Shown: one piece after another, positions 7,341 through 15,350 of the stretch
Layout of the letters: every line of letters begins with the position of its first letter
Numbering within the stretch: the first letter of the stretch is position 1
Assembly: GCF_016907235.1 (NCBI RefSeq)
Contig: NZ_JAFBBO010000001.1
Span: 3,596,001-3,660,000, forward strand
Direction: 5' to 3'
Length of the DNA stretch: 64,000 nucleotides
From: Oerskovia jenensis
Lineage (GTDB): Bacteria; Actinomycetota; Actinomycetes; Actinomycetales; Cellulomonadaceae
Notes under the pieces: generated by a model
What the model was told of the DNA's origin: nothing
The model's input: the letters and a program-made list of their open reading frames with translations, nothing else
The model's database searches: none
Translations under genes and position numbers: made by a program

Positions 7341-8078
7341 TCAGGCGTTGAGCGCCGCGATCGTGATCGCGGCGTAGTGGCACCCGAAGCCCACGACCGT
7401 CAGGACGTGGAAGATCTCGTGGAAACCGAACCAGCGCGGGCTCGGGTTGGGGCGCTTGAGCCCGTAGACCACGGCTCCCAGCGTGTACGCGAGGCCGCCG
7501 ATCGCGACGAGCCACACGACCGCGGGGCCCGACGGCGTGGTCCAGAACTGCGGCATGTACCCGACCGCGACCCAGCCGAGCGCGACGTAGATCGGCACGT
7601 AGACCCAGCGCGGGGCGTTGAGCCAGATGATCCGCGCGGCGAGCCCCAGCAGGGCGCCGGCCCAGACGATGATCAGCAGGATCGTCGCGGTCCGCTGCGG
7701 CAGGAGCAGCACCGCGAGCGGGGTGTAGGTGCCCGCGATGATGAGGAAGATGTTCGAGTGGTCGGCCCGGCGCAGGATCCCCGCGACCTTCGGTGACCAG
7801 GTGCCGCGGTGGTAGACCGCGCTCGTGCCGAACAGCAGGCACGCGCTCAGGCCGAAGATGGCGCACGCGACCTTGCCCGCGACCGGCGGGGCGAGGATCA
7901 CCAGGACGATGCTCGCGACCAGGGCGAGGGGGAAGGTGCCCGCGTGGATCCAGCCCCGCAACCGGGGCTTGACCGCGTCAGCCACCTTCTCGGCGGCGTC
8001 CGAGACGGCGTCGGCGGCCGAGTCCAGGGCGTTCTCGACGGAGTCGCCGGAGGTCGTGCGGTCGGAGGGTCGTGCCAC
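7341..8078 (-). CDS. haemolysin III family (PAQR-type) membrane protein
   Basis: A 245-residue integral membrane protein with about seven transmembrane helices after a hydrophilic N-terminal stretch of 40 residues rich in Ala/Asp. The family signature motifs are present: TSAVYHRGTW, then DHSNIFLIIAGTYTP, then the C-terminal FGFHEIFHVLTVVG with the paired His residues thought to bind metal. Proteins of this family (PF03006; YqfA/TrhA) affect membrane properties and fatty acid homeostasis in bacteria; the haemolysin name is historical. It occupies the place of Rv1085c in the conserved mycobacterial order. A tandem palindromic operator lies about 100 bp upstream. Confidence 0.9.
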   Translation of the reverse strand: MARPSDRTTSGDSVENALDSAADAVSDAAEKVADAVKPRLRGWIHAGTFPLALVASIVLVILAPPVAGKVACAIFGLSACLLFGTSAVYHRGTWSPKVAGILRRADHSNIFLIIAGTYTPLAVLLLPQRTATILLIIVWAGALLGLAARIIWLNAPRWVYVPIYVALGWVAVGYMPQFWTTPSGPAVVWLVAIGGLAYTLGAVVYGLKRPNPSPRWFGFHEIFHVLTVVGFGCHYAAITIAALNA

Positions 8079-8415
8079 GGGGAGACTCCTACTCGGTTCG
8101 GCGTTCGGGCGTGCGGACGGGATGTCCCTGACCCGGGGGAGTGCGCGTGAGTCGACGTGCGTGGCTCAGGAACGACTTACGCCATCGTAAGTTACGTCAC
8201 CGTAGGTTGTTGCGCGGGACTGTGAAGATCCTGCGTAAAGCCATCTTCAGGACCGGGCCTCGGGCTCTCTCGACTGTTGCCTCCGGTACCGTTTGGCGAG
8301 CGACGACGATCGGGACCGACGATCGTCCTGCGACGCCCGCGTGGCTCGCGCGACGCTCCCGGAACCTGCCCGGCCCCGTCGCCGCTCCTCCATCACATAC
8401 CGCGAAGGACCCCAC
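8079..8415. other. 337-bp divergent region between haemolysin III and the prenyltransferase
   Basis: Contains the tandem operator at 8175-8207 and a 7-bp inverted repeat (TGAAGAT at 8223-8229, ATCTTCA at 8243-8249). The prenyltransferase start has an AAGGA box at 8405-8409. No convincing -35/-10 pair could be placed by eye and no small gene was seen. Confidence 0.6.
8175..8207. promoter_or_regulatory. tandem overlapping TTACG-N4-CGTAA operator
   Basis: Two 18-bp sites offset by 15 bp: 8175-8192 is ACTTACGCCATCGTAAGT, a perfect palindrome around a 4-nt centre, and 8190-8207 is AGTTACGTCACCGTAGGT, near-perfect. The middle CGTAAGTTACG is itself palindromic. The arrangement resembles TetR-family sites that bind a pair of dimers. 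No TetR gene lies in the window. Confidence 0.55.
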
Positions 8416-9177
8416 GTGCGCATGCCCCACCTGCTCTACGGGCTGTACGAACGACGTCTCGCGGCCTCGCTGCCGCGCGAGGCCATGCCGCGGCACGTCG
8501 GCGTCATCCTCGACGGGAACCGCCGCTGGGCCAAGTCCTTCGGCGAGACCGCCGCGACCGGCCACCGCCGTGGCGCCGACAAGATCGCCGAGTTCCTCAC
8601 CTGGAGCGAGGACCTCGGGATCGAGGTGGTCACGCTCTGGATGCTCTCCACGGACAACCTCTCGCGCTCGCGCGAGGAGCTCAGCGCGCTGCTCGACATC
8701 ATCGAGGACGCCGTGTGCGACCTGGCGGAGACCGGTCGCTGGCGCCTGCGCGTCATGGGTCGCCTCGACCTCCTGCCCGAGCGTCTCGCCAAGGCGCTGC
8801 GCGACGCGGAGGACCGGACCGCCGGGGTCGACGGGCTCCAGGTCAACGTCGCGATCGGGTACGGCGGCCGCCACGAGATCGCCGACGCCGTGCGCTCCTA
8901 CCTGAGCGAGCAGGCCGCGACCGGCGCCTCGCTCCAGGACCTCGCCGAGAACCTCGACGTCGAGCACATCGAGGAGCACCTCTACACCAAGGGCCAGCCC
9001 GACCCCGAGCTCGTGATCCGCACCTCGGGCGAGCAGCGCCTCGGCGGGTTCCTCCTGTGGCAGAGCGCGCACGCCGAGTTCTACTTCTGCGAGGCGTACT
9101 GGCCGAGCTTCCGCCGGGTCGACTACCTGCGCGCGCTGCGGTCCTACTCGCAGCGTGAGCGGCGCCTCGGCCGGTAG
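8416..9177 (+). CDS. isoprenyl transferase (cis-prenyltransferase, UppS family)
   Basis: A 253-residue enzyme that adds isopentenyl diphosphate units with cis geometry. The catalytic aspartate is D33 in GVILDGNRRWAKS, the substrate region TLWMLSTDNLSR follows, and the C-terminal RTSGEQRLGGFLLWQSAHAEFYF holds the Arg/Ser pair that binds IPP and metal. The GTG at 8416 is chosen for the AAGGA box 6 nt upstream; an in-frame ATG two codons later is possible. By position it matches Rv1086, the short-chain Z-farnesyl diphosphate synthase of mycobacteria, rather than the long-chain decaprenyl enzyme; chain length cannot be read from sequence alone. The product would feed cell-wall carrier lipid synthesis. 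Confidence 0.92.
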   Translation: MRMPHLLYGLYERRLAASLPREAMPRHVGVILDGNRRWAKSFGETAATGHRRGADKIAEFLTWSEDLGIEVVTLWMLSTDNLSRSREELSALLDIIEDAVCDLAETGRWRLRVMGRLDLLPERLAKALRDAEDRTAGVDGLQVNVAIGYGGRHEIADAVRSYLSEQAATGASLQDLAENLDVEHIEEHLYTKGQPDPELVIRTSGEQRLGGFLLWQSAHAEFYFCEAYWPSFRRVDYLRALRSYSQRERRLGR

Positions 9178-9255
9178 GTGCTCCCGGGCGCGGGAGGTCG
9201 CCTCGGTCCCGGCGGTCCGGAATACCCCCCTCGTCTCGCCGGTTGTACCGCTCGA

Positions 9256-9267
9256 GTTCATACGAAC
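9256..9267. promoter_or_regulatory. candidate MarR operator
   Basis: GTTC-ATAC-GAAC, a perfect inverted repeat about 80 bp upstream of the MarR gene, next to a -35-like TTGTAC at 9243-9248. Autoregulatory binding is an inference. Confidence 0.3.
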
Positions 9268-9344
9268 GCATCTACCCGGGTGCCGTGCGCCGACGAGGCG
9301 CGCACCGCCGTCGGGCCGGTGCACCCCGCAGGATCGAGAGACAC

Positions 9345-9851
9345 ATGACCAGCCCGACCACCGTCGCCCCCGCCGTCCACGAGCGAGCCACCACGCGCGA
9401 AGCCGCGGAGACGTGGGAATCGCTCTTCCGCACCCAGGTAGCGCTCATGCGCCGCTTCCAGGCCGACGACATCTGGGAAGAGCTCACCATGCGTGAGTAC
9501 GACGTGCTCTTCACGCTCGCCGGCTGTCCCCAGGGCGGCACACGACTGCGCGACCTCAACGAGTACGTCCTCATCAGCCAGCCCTCGCTCAGCCGCATGG
9601 CCGAACGCCTCGAGCAGCGCGGCCTCGTCGAACGAGTCCCCGCGCCCGACGACGCACGCGGCACGATCGTCCGGCTCACCGTCGAGGGGGCGCGGCTCCA
9701 GAAGGAGATCGGGCGCAAGCACGTCCGCACCATCGACGCCTACGTGGGCGGGGCCCTCGACGCCGACGAGCTCGCGACCCTCAAGGGCCTGCTCGACAAG
9801 CTCCGCGGCGCGCAGGGCGACATCCCCGCACGCGACGGGCGCACGGCGTGA
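9345..9851 (+). CDS. MarR family transcriptional regulator
   Basis: A 168-residue winged-helix repressor. The helix-turn-helix and wing are in MREYDVLFTLAGCPQGGTRLRDLNEYVLISQPSLSRMAERLEQRGLVERVPAPDDARGTIVRLT (near residues 47-112), flanked by the N- and C-terminal dimerisation helices. The stop overlaps the start of the flavin reductase gene (GTGA), so the two form an operon, a common MarR plus reductase arrangement for sensing oxidants, quinones or phenolic ligands. The GTTC-ATAC-GAAC palindrome upstream is its likely binding site. Ligand unknown. Confidence 0.9.
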   Translation: MTSPTTVAPAVHERATTREAAETWESLFRTQVALMRRFQADDIWEELTMREYDVLFTLAGCPQGGTRLRDLNEYVLISQPSLSRMAERLEQRGLVERVPAPDDARGTIVRLTVEGARLQKEIGRKHVRTIDAYVGGALDADELATLKGLLDKLRGAQGDIPARDGRTA

Positions 9852-10438
9852 GCGGCGAGCCCCAGCAGGGGTCAGCGCGTCGCACGCTCAGCGTCGTCGC
9901 CGTGACCGGCGGGGTCAGCTTCCCCTCGACCACGCGCGCCCTGACCGACCTCCTGCTCGACAAGACCGTCGCCCGGCTGAGCGCCGCAGGGGTCCAGGTC
10001 GACGCCCGCACGATCGAGATCCGCGACCACGCGCAGGACGTAGCGACCGCGACCGTGATCGGGATGCGCAGCGAGGAGCTCGAGCTCGCGCTCAAGACCG
10101 TCGAGCAGGCCGACCTCCTGATCGTCGCGACCCCCGTGTTCCGCGGCTCCTACTCGGGCATCTTCAAGTCGTTCTTCGACCTCGTGGACTCGCTCGCCAT
10201 GACCGACAAGCCTGTGCTGCTCGCGGCCACGGGCGGCACGGCCCGGCACACGCTCGTGATCGACCAGGCGCTGCGCCCGCTGTTCGCCTTCATGGGCGAC
10301 CTGATCGTGCCCACGGGCGTGTTCGCGTCCAAGGAGGACTGGACGATCGAGCTGTTCCCCATGCCGTGGCTCGACGAGCGCGCCGAGCGGGCCGTGGCCC
10401 AGCTCGTGCGGTTCGCGGACCTGCCAGCGCCGGGCTGA
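9848..10438 (+). CDS. NADPH-dependent FMN reductase-like flavoprotein
   Basis: A 196-residue flavodoxin-fold protein (PF03358, CE1759-like group). The fold shows as a first strand and phosphate-binding loop (SVVAVTGGVSFPSTTRALTDLLL), a TPVFRGSYSGIFKSFFDLV flavin-contact stretch, and a PVLLAATGGTARHTLV strand-loop. Such enzymes reduce FMN or quinones with NAD(P)H; in corynebacteria the relatives are annotated as FMN reductases. It is translationally coupled to the MarR regulator upstream, suggesting induction by the MarR ligand, perhaps a quinone or other electrophile. Substrate is not determined by the sequence. Confidence 0.85.
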   Translation: MSGEPQQGSARRTLSVVAVTGGVSFPSTTRALTDLLLDKTVARLSAAGVQVDARTIEIRDHAQDVATATVIGMRSEELELALKTVEQADLLIVATPVFRGSYSGIFKSFFDLVDSLAMTDKPVLLAATGGTARHTLVIDQALRPLFAFMGDLIVPTGVFASKEDWTIELFPMPWLDERAERAVAQLVRFADLPAPG

Positions 10439-10442
10439 GGCC

Positions 10443-10528
10443 CGGCGCGCCTGCCCCCGCTGCCCCCGCTGCGTTCTGCCTCGGCGCGCCTGCCCCCGGC
10501 GCGCTCCGTCTCGGCGCGCCTGCCCCCG
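10443..10528. repeat. three copies of a 17-bp GC-rich repeat
   Basis: The 17-mer CGGCGCGCCTGCCCCCG occurs at 10443-10459, 10482-10498 and 10512-10528, just after the flavin reductase stop. Spacing is uneven. It contains GGCGCGCC (AscI-type) palindromes. Possibly a terminator region that has duplicated. Confidence 0.7.
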
Positions 10529-10582
10529 GCGCGCCGGGCGGGTCGGACATTTGGCTCATTCGTCCCCGCGCGGCCCTCCGCC

Positions 10583-10604
10583 GTTCACCCCGTCGCCACC
10601 TCTG
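10583..10604 (+). promoter_or_regulatory. candidate PhoP (Pho box) site before the alkaline phosphatase
   Basis: GTTCACCCCGT at 10583-10593 closely matches the 11-nt unit of the Streptomyces PHO box (GTTCAYYYRGG type), and the next 11 nt (CGCCACCTCTG) are a weaker second unit. It lies about 80 bp before the phosphatase start. Phosphate control is an inference from this match and the gene product. Confidence 0.3.
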
Positions 10605-10674
10605 ACCGCTTGGCTCTGACGTGCCGGCCGGAACTCGACTCCGGACCGGACCAGACCTCGACAGGGAAGAGACC

Positions 10675-12573
10675 ATGACTTCACGTGTACCGATGAAGTG
10701 GCTGCGGGTCGCCGGCACGGGCGTCCTCGCGGCGGGTATCGCGATCTCCTCGACCACGCCGGCGCTCGCCGCGCCGTCCGCCGACCCCGGGGCGCCGGGA
10801 CCGAAGAACATCATCCACCTCATCGGTGACGGGATGGGGTTCAACCAGGTCGACCTCGGCAGCCAGTTCGAGCACGGCCGCACGGCCTACCAGACCACGG
10901 TGAAGCCCGGCGGCGTCTCGACCCCGGTCCCCGGGCAGGGCGGCACGCAGGTGTACCAGGAGTTCCCGGTCGCCCTCGCGATGTCCACGTACCAGTTCGG
11001 CAACACGTACGACCCGGCCCAGAACTGGAGCAGCTTCGCGGCGCCGCTCAAGAGCTCGACGGACTCGGCGGCCGCGGCCACGACCCTCGCGACGGGCGTC
11101 AAGACGCTCAACAACGTGATCGGTCAGGACGAGAACCACGAGGACCTCAGGACGGTCGCCGAGCGCGCGCTCGAGCTGGGCAAGGCCACGGGCGTCGTCA
11201 CGTCGGTGCCCTGGACCCACGCGACGCCCGCGTCCTACCTGGCGCACAACGAGCACCGCAACAACTACCACGACATCGCGGCCGACATGATGGACTCGGG
11301 CGCCAACGTGATCTTCGGCGCGGGCAACCCCTGGTACGACGACAACGGTGACAAGCGGGCCACGCCCAGCTACAGCTACATCGGCGAGACCGAGTGGAAC
11401 AAGCTGGCCGACGGCCAGACCGCGTTCGACCTCGTCGAGTCCAAGGACGACTTCCTGGCCCTCGCCGAGGGGGACACGCCCTCGCACGTCCTGGGCACCG
11501 CGCAGGTCGCCGGCACGCTCCAGGCCGACCGCACGGCCCTGAAGTCGGGCGACGTGCCCTTCACGGCCCCGCAGAACGACAACGTGCCCTCGCTCCCGCA
11601 GATGACGGACGCCGCGCTCAACGTGCTGTCCAACGCCTCGGACGAGGGCTTCTTCGTCATGATCGAGGGCGGCGCGATCGACTGGGCCTCGCACGACAAC
11701 AACACCGCGGGAGCGGTCGAGGAGCAGGTCGACTTCAACCGGACCATCGAGACCGTCGTGGACTGGGTCGAGGAGAACTCGAGCTGGGACGAGACCCTCG
11801 TCGTCATCACGGCCGACCACGAGTGCGGCTACCTCTCGGGCCCCGCGGCGAACCCGGCCTGGACCCCGGTCCAGGGCGAGCAGGGCGGCGCCCCGCAGGT
11901 GAGCTGGAACAGCGGCGGCCACACCAACCACCTCGTGCCCGTGTACGCCAAGGGCCCGGGCTCGGAGCTGCTCGCGGCCGCCGCGACGGGCACCGACCCG
12001 GTGCGCGGCGCGTACCTCGACAACGCCGACGTGGGCCGCGTCTCGAACGAGCTGTGGGCCGCGAACGACGCGGACGGCATCCCCCTGCTCGCGACCGTGC
12101 CCGAGGCCGGCGAGGTGGGCGGCAAGCTCACGCTGTCGGTCGCGGACGCCGGTGCGGGCGTCGCGCTCACGGGTGGCGAGAACGTGGGCGACCGCCTGCG
12201 CTTCGCGGGACGTCTCCCCGAGGTCTCGGTGACCGACTCGCGCGCGGCGGCCACGGTCGGTGCGGGCGGCTGGACGGTGTCCGGCCAGTCGAGCGACCTG
12301 ACGTCGGGCCCGCGCACGCTGCGCGCCCAGAACCTCGGCTGGACCCCGGGACTGGTCTCGGCCAAGGACGGAGTGAGCGCGGGCTCGCCGGTCGCGTCGC
12401 TCCTGGGCGGCGGCACGGGCCTCGCGGCCCCGGCCACGCTCGCGACCGCGACGGCCGACGGACGTCTGGGCACCACGACGGTCTCGGCCGACCTGGCGCT
12501 CGAGGTCCCCGTGGACACCCGCGCGGGCGACTACGCGGGCGCCCTGACGGTCTCGCTCTTCCCGGTCGACTGA
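10675..12573 (+). CDS. secreted alkaline phosphatase with WxL-like C-terminal domain
   Basis: A 632-residue phosphatase of the PF00245 superfamily. A Sec signal peptide ends at about residue 33 (TPALAAPS). Metal ligands and nucleophile are visible: D52 in LIGDGMG, S131 in DSAAAATTLATGVKT, then EGGAIDWASHDNN, TADHECG and SGGHTNHLVPVYAKG. From about residue 480 a second domain begins (GGKLTLSVADAG, VSVTDSR, GGWTVSGQSSDLTSG, LGWTPGL, then a C-terminal strand ending LTVSLFPVD). Its pattern resembles the WxL-type cell-surface domains that accompany DUF916 proteins, and the next gene is DUF916-like. No LPXTG or transmembrane anchor is present. Likely role: phosphate scavenging at the cell surface. 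Start chosen at the ATG directly before the signal peptide. Confidence 0.9.
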   Translation: MTSRVPMKWLRVAGTGVLAAGIAISSTTPALAAPSADPGAPGPKNIIHLIGDGMGFNQVDLGSQFEHGRTAYQTTVKPGGVSTPVPGQGGTQVYQEFPVALAMSTYQFGNTYDPAQNWSSFAAPLKSSTDSAAAATTLATGVKTLNNVIGQDENHEDLRTVAERALELGKATGVVTSVPWTHATPASYLAHNEHRNNYHDIAADMMDSGANVIFGAGNPWYDDNGDKRATPSYSYIGETEWNKLADGQTAFDLVESKDDFLALAEGDTPSHVLGTAQVAGTLQADRTALKSGDVPFTAPQNDNVPSLPQMTDAALNVLSNASDEGFFVMIEGGAIDWASHDNNTAGAVEEQVDFNRTIETVVDWVEENSSWDETLVVITADHECGYLSGPAANPAWTPVQGEQGGAPQVSWNSGGHTNHLVPVYAKGPGSELLAAAATGTDPVRGAYLDNADVGRVSNELWAANDADGIPLLATVPEAGEVGGKLTLSVADAGAGVALTGGENVGDRLRFAGRLPEVSVTDSRAAATVGAGGWTVSGQSSDLTSGPRTLRAQNLGWTPGLVSAKDGVSAGSPVASLLGGGTGLAAPATLATATADGRLGTTTVSADLALEVPVDTRAGDYAGALTVSLFPVD

Positions 12574-12592
12574 CCGTCGCCTGACGAGCCGT

Positions 12593-12629
12593 CGGGCCCC
12601 GGTGCGCTCTCGTGGCGCGCCGGGGCCCG
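12593..12629 (+). terminator. hairpin between phosphatase and DUF916 gene
   Basis: A 10-bp perfect GC stem (12593-12602 with 12620-12629) 20 bp after the phosphatase stop. It could end transcription or act as a partial terminator that lowers expression of the downstream DUF916 gene. Confidence 0.6.
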
Positions 12630-12758
12630 GCGGTCCTTCTCCCGGCGGCGCCCCCGTCCGTCCGTCCACCCGTCCGTCCGCCCGACGGCGTCGCGCGCCC
12701 CGTGCGCGCAGGTCGCCGACCGGAGCGGCTCGTGACCTTCCCTGCTCGGAGCTCACCG

Positions 12759-13985
12759 ATGAACGCCTCTCCTCGATCAGCGGCCCACGCCCCTCGCGCG
12801 ACCGCCCGCCCGACCAGGGCGGCCGGTGCCGTCCTGCTCGCGGCCACCCTCCTGACCGGTGTGGTCGTCGCGCCCGCCACGGCGCTGCCCGCCACCGGGA
12901 GCACCGCAGTGGCCGGACCCGTCTCCTCGACCGGTGCGACGTCGTCGGGTACGGGGCCGGCGGCCACGGCCGCCGACCCGGCGTCCGACCCGGCCCCCGC
13001 GAAGACCACGTGGGCCGTCGAGCCCGCGACGGCCGAGGGGCCCGACGGGCGCGTGTCGTCCCGCCTGACCGTCGACCCCGGCGGACGGGTCACCGACCAC
13101 GTGACCGTGACCAACTTCAGCGACCACCCCGCGACGTTCGACGTGTACGCGAGCGACGGCGTCGTGACCGCTGACGGGCAGTTCGACCTGCTCCCCGCGG
13201 GCACGGCCCCGGTCGACGGTGGCGCGTGGATCACGGTCGGCGAGGGCGATGCCGCCGGGCAGACCCAGCGCGTCGAGGTCGGCGCCGCGTCGTCGGTGAC
13301 CGTGCCGTTCACGGTCGCGGTCCCCGCCGACGCGACACCGGGGGACCACCCCGCCGGGGTCGTCGCAGCCCTGGCGCGCCCCGAGGGCGACGGGTCGGCC
13401 GTCACGTTCGACACGCGCGTGGGGGCGCGCGTGCACCTGCGCGTGGCGGGAGAGCTGGTCCCGGTGCTCGCGCTCACGGACGTCCGCGCGACCTACGAGC
13501 CGAGCTGGAACCCGTTCGCGCCCGGCGCGGTGCGCGTCGACTACACGGTCGCGAACGAGGGCAACGTGCGCCTCGGCGCGGACACCCAGGTCACGAGCGC
13601 CGGTCTCTTCGGCTGGAACGCCCGCGACGTCGTGGCCCCCGCCCAGCGCGAGGTGCTGCCGGGACAGGAGGCGAGCGGGACCGTCGTGCTCGACGGCGTC
13701 TGGCCGCTGGGCAAGGTCTCGGGCGACCTGACCACGACCCCGCTCGTCGTGGGCGACGACGTGGTCGAGGTCGCGCTCGCCCCCGCGACCGGCAGCTACG
13801 CGGCGTGGACGCTGCCGTGGGTCCAGCTCGGGACGGTGCTCGTCCTGGTCGGTGCGGTGCTCGCGGTCCTGCGCGCGCGGCGGCGCCGCGAGGCGCGCAC
13901 GCAGGCGCGGATCGACGCGGCGGTCGCGGCGCGGACGGCTGCCGCGGGTGCCGCGGACCCCACGCACGCGACGGCGTCCTCCTGA
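12759..13985 (+). CDS. DUF916-like (WxL-interacting) membrane-anchored surface protein
   Basis: A 408-residue exported protein: a signal peptide (RAAGAVLLAATLLTGVVVAPATAL), an Ala/Thr/Ser-rich linker, then two immunoglobulin-like beta-sandwich regions (WAVEPATAEGPDGR ... DHVTVTNFSDHPATFDVYASDG; and LVPVLALTDVRATYEPSWNPFAPGAVRVDYTVANEGNVRLG), one C-terminal transmembrane helix (LPWVQLGTVLVLVGAVLAVL) and a short basic cytoplasmic tail. This layout matches the DUF916/WxL-interacting family, which hold WxL-domain proteins at the peptidoglycan surface. The upstream phosphatase carries a WxL-like tail, so the two probably form a surface complex. Start is the ATG at 12759; upstream in-frame codons lack a signal-peptide context. 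Confidence 0.75.
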   Translation: MNASPRSAAHAPRATARPTRAAGAVLLAATLLTGVVVAPATALPATGSTAVAGPVSSTGATSSGTGPAATAADPASDPAPAKTTWAVEPATAEGPDGRVSSRLTVDPGGRVTDHVTVTNFSDHPATFDVYASDGVVTADGQFDLLPAGTAPVDGGAWITVGEGDAAGQTQRVEVGAASSVTVPFTVAVPADATPGDHPAGVVAALARPEGDGSAVTFDTRVGARVHLRVAGELVPVLALTDVRATYEPSWNPFAPGAVRVDYTVANEGNVRLGADTQVTSAGLFGWNARDVVAPAQREVLPGQEASGTVVLDGVWPLGKVSGDLTTTPLVVGDDVVEVALAPATGSYAAWTLPWVQLGTVLVLVGAVLAVLRARRRREARTQARIDAAVAARTAAAGAADPTHATASS

Positions 13986-14022
13986 CCAGGCACTCCACCC
14001 GGCGCGGCCCGGACCCGCTGGC

Positions 14023-14028
14023 TACGAT
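14023..14028 (+). promoter_or_regulatory. -10 box TACGAT of a near-leaderless glycerate kinase mRNA
   Basis: TACGAT ends 6 nt before the GTG start at 14035, a spacing at which transcription would begin at or next to the start codon. Confidence 0.45.
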
Positions 14029-14034
14029 CGGGGC

Positions 14035-15279
14035 GTGCCTCCGACGACGAACGCCACCCCGACCGTCGACCCCGCGCGCACCGGCCCGCGACCGCTGCGC
14101 GTCGTGATCGCGCCCGACTCGTTCAAGGGTTCCGCGACGGCCGCGGAGGTGGCCCGGCACCTCGCCGACGGCGTCCTGGCGGCGGCGCCCGACGCCGAGG
14201 TCAGGCTCCTGCCCATGGCCGACGGTGGCGAGGGCACGCTCGATGCGCTCCTGTCCGTGTGGGGGGTGAAGGCGCGCGAGGTCGCGACGGTCGACGCCAT
14301 CGGACGTCCTCGCCGGGCACGCTACGGGGTGTCGGCCGACGGTCGCATCGGTGTGGTCGAGCTCGCTGCGGCGAGCGGCCTGCCCGCCGTGAGCGACGTC
14401 GTCCTCCAGCCTCTCCATGCGCACACGCGCGGCACGGGAGCGGCGTGCGCCGCGGTCCTCGACGCCGGGGTCGAGGAGGTCGTCCTGTGCCTCGGGGGGT
14501 CTGCGTCGACCGACGGCGGCGCGGGCGTCCTGACGGGCCTCGGAGCCCGGCTCCTCGCCCGCTCGCCCGCGACGGTCCCCTCCTCGACGGACGGGGAGCT
14601 CGCCGGGACCCTCGTGCCCGACGGCGGCGAGGGGCTCGCGCGCGTCGTCGGCCTCGACCTCGGGGGACTGCACCCGCGGGCCCGCGCGGTGCGGTGGCGG
14701 CTGGCCGTCGACGTGACGAACCCGCTCGTGGGCGAGCGCGGGGCGGCGGCCGTGTTCGGGCCGCAGAAGGGGGCGAGCGAGGCGGACGTCGCGTTCCTCG
14801 ACGCGGCGCTCGTGCGCTGGGCAGACCTGCTCGAGCGCGAGACCGGGGTCCGTACGCACGACCTCTCGGGGGCGGGCGCCGCCGGTGGGGTGCCGGCGGC
14901 CCTCGTCGCGGTGCTCGGTGCCGAGCTCGAGCACGGCGCGACCCTGGTCGCGCAGGCGATCGGGCTGCCCGCGGCCGTCGTGGACGCCGACCTGGTGCTC
15001 ACGGGCGAGGGCTCGTTCGACTCGCAGTCCGTCCACGGCAAGGTCGCCGACGGGATCGGGGCGATCGCGGCGGCTGCGGCGGGCCGGCCGCCCGTCGTGG
15101 TGATCGCCGGGCAGGTGCTCCTGCCCGCGCGGCAGGCGCGCGCCGCAGGGATCGCGGCCGCGTTCTCGATCGCGCCGGGACCGATCGACCTCGAGGAGCT
15201 CGTGGGGCGCACCGCGAGCCGGCTGACCGAGGTCGCGGCGTCGGTCACGAGCCTGTACCTGGGGTCCGTGCGCCGCTGA
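14035..15279 (+). CDS. glycerate 2-kinase (GlxK family)
   Basis: A 414-residue enzyme that phosphorylates D-glycerate with ATP, linking glyoxylate, glucarate or serine breakdown to glycolysis. Family landmarks are VVIAPDSFKGSATAAEVA at the N-terminus, PMADGGEGTLDAL, LCLGGSASTDGGAGVL, DVTNPLVGERGAAAVFGPQKG, and the LTGEGSFDSQSVHGK motif with the catalytic-region aspartate. The GTG at 14035 has a TACGAT box six nt upstream, suggesting little or no leader. The family is normally about 370-390 residues; here an N-terminal extension of about 20 residues is present. It stands alone, with a long palindrome separating it from the convergent ATPase gene. Confidence 0.92.
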   Translation: MPPTTNATPTVDPARTGPRPLRVVIAPDSFKGSATAAEVARHLADGVLAAAPDAEVRLLPMADGGEGTLDALLSVWGVKAREVATVDAIGRPRRARYGVSADGRIGVVELAAASGLPAVSDVVLQPLHAHTRGTGAACAAVLDAGVEEVVLCLGGSASTDGGAGVLTGLGARLLARSPATVPSSTDGELAGTLVPDGGEGLARVVGLDLGGLHPRARAVRWRLAVDVTNPLVGERGAAAVFGPQKGASEADVAFLDAALVRWADLLERETGVRTHDLSGAGAAGGVPAALVAVLGAELEHGATLVAQAIGLPAAVVDADLVLTGEGSFDSQSVHGKVADGIGAIAAAAAGRPPVVVIAGQVLLPARQARAAGIAAAFSIAPGPIDLEELVGRTASRLTEVAASVTSLYLGSVRR

Positions 15280-15287
15280 CCCCGGCC

Positions 15288-15350
15288 CGCTGAGTGCATG
15301 ATCCGGCCGCGACACGCCCGGCGGGTCGCGGCCGGATCATGCACTCAGCG
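15288..15350. terminator. perfect 25-bp palindrome between convergent genes
   Basis: Arms 15288-15312 and 15326-15350 are perfect reverse complements with a 13-nt loop. The outer arm starts CGCTGAGTGC, shared with the type A palindromes, but the inner sequence differs. It overlaps the stop codon of the minus-strand ATPase gene. Confidence 0.85.
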
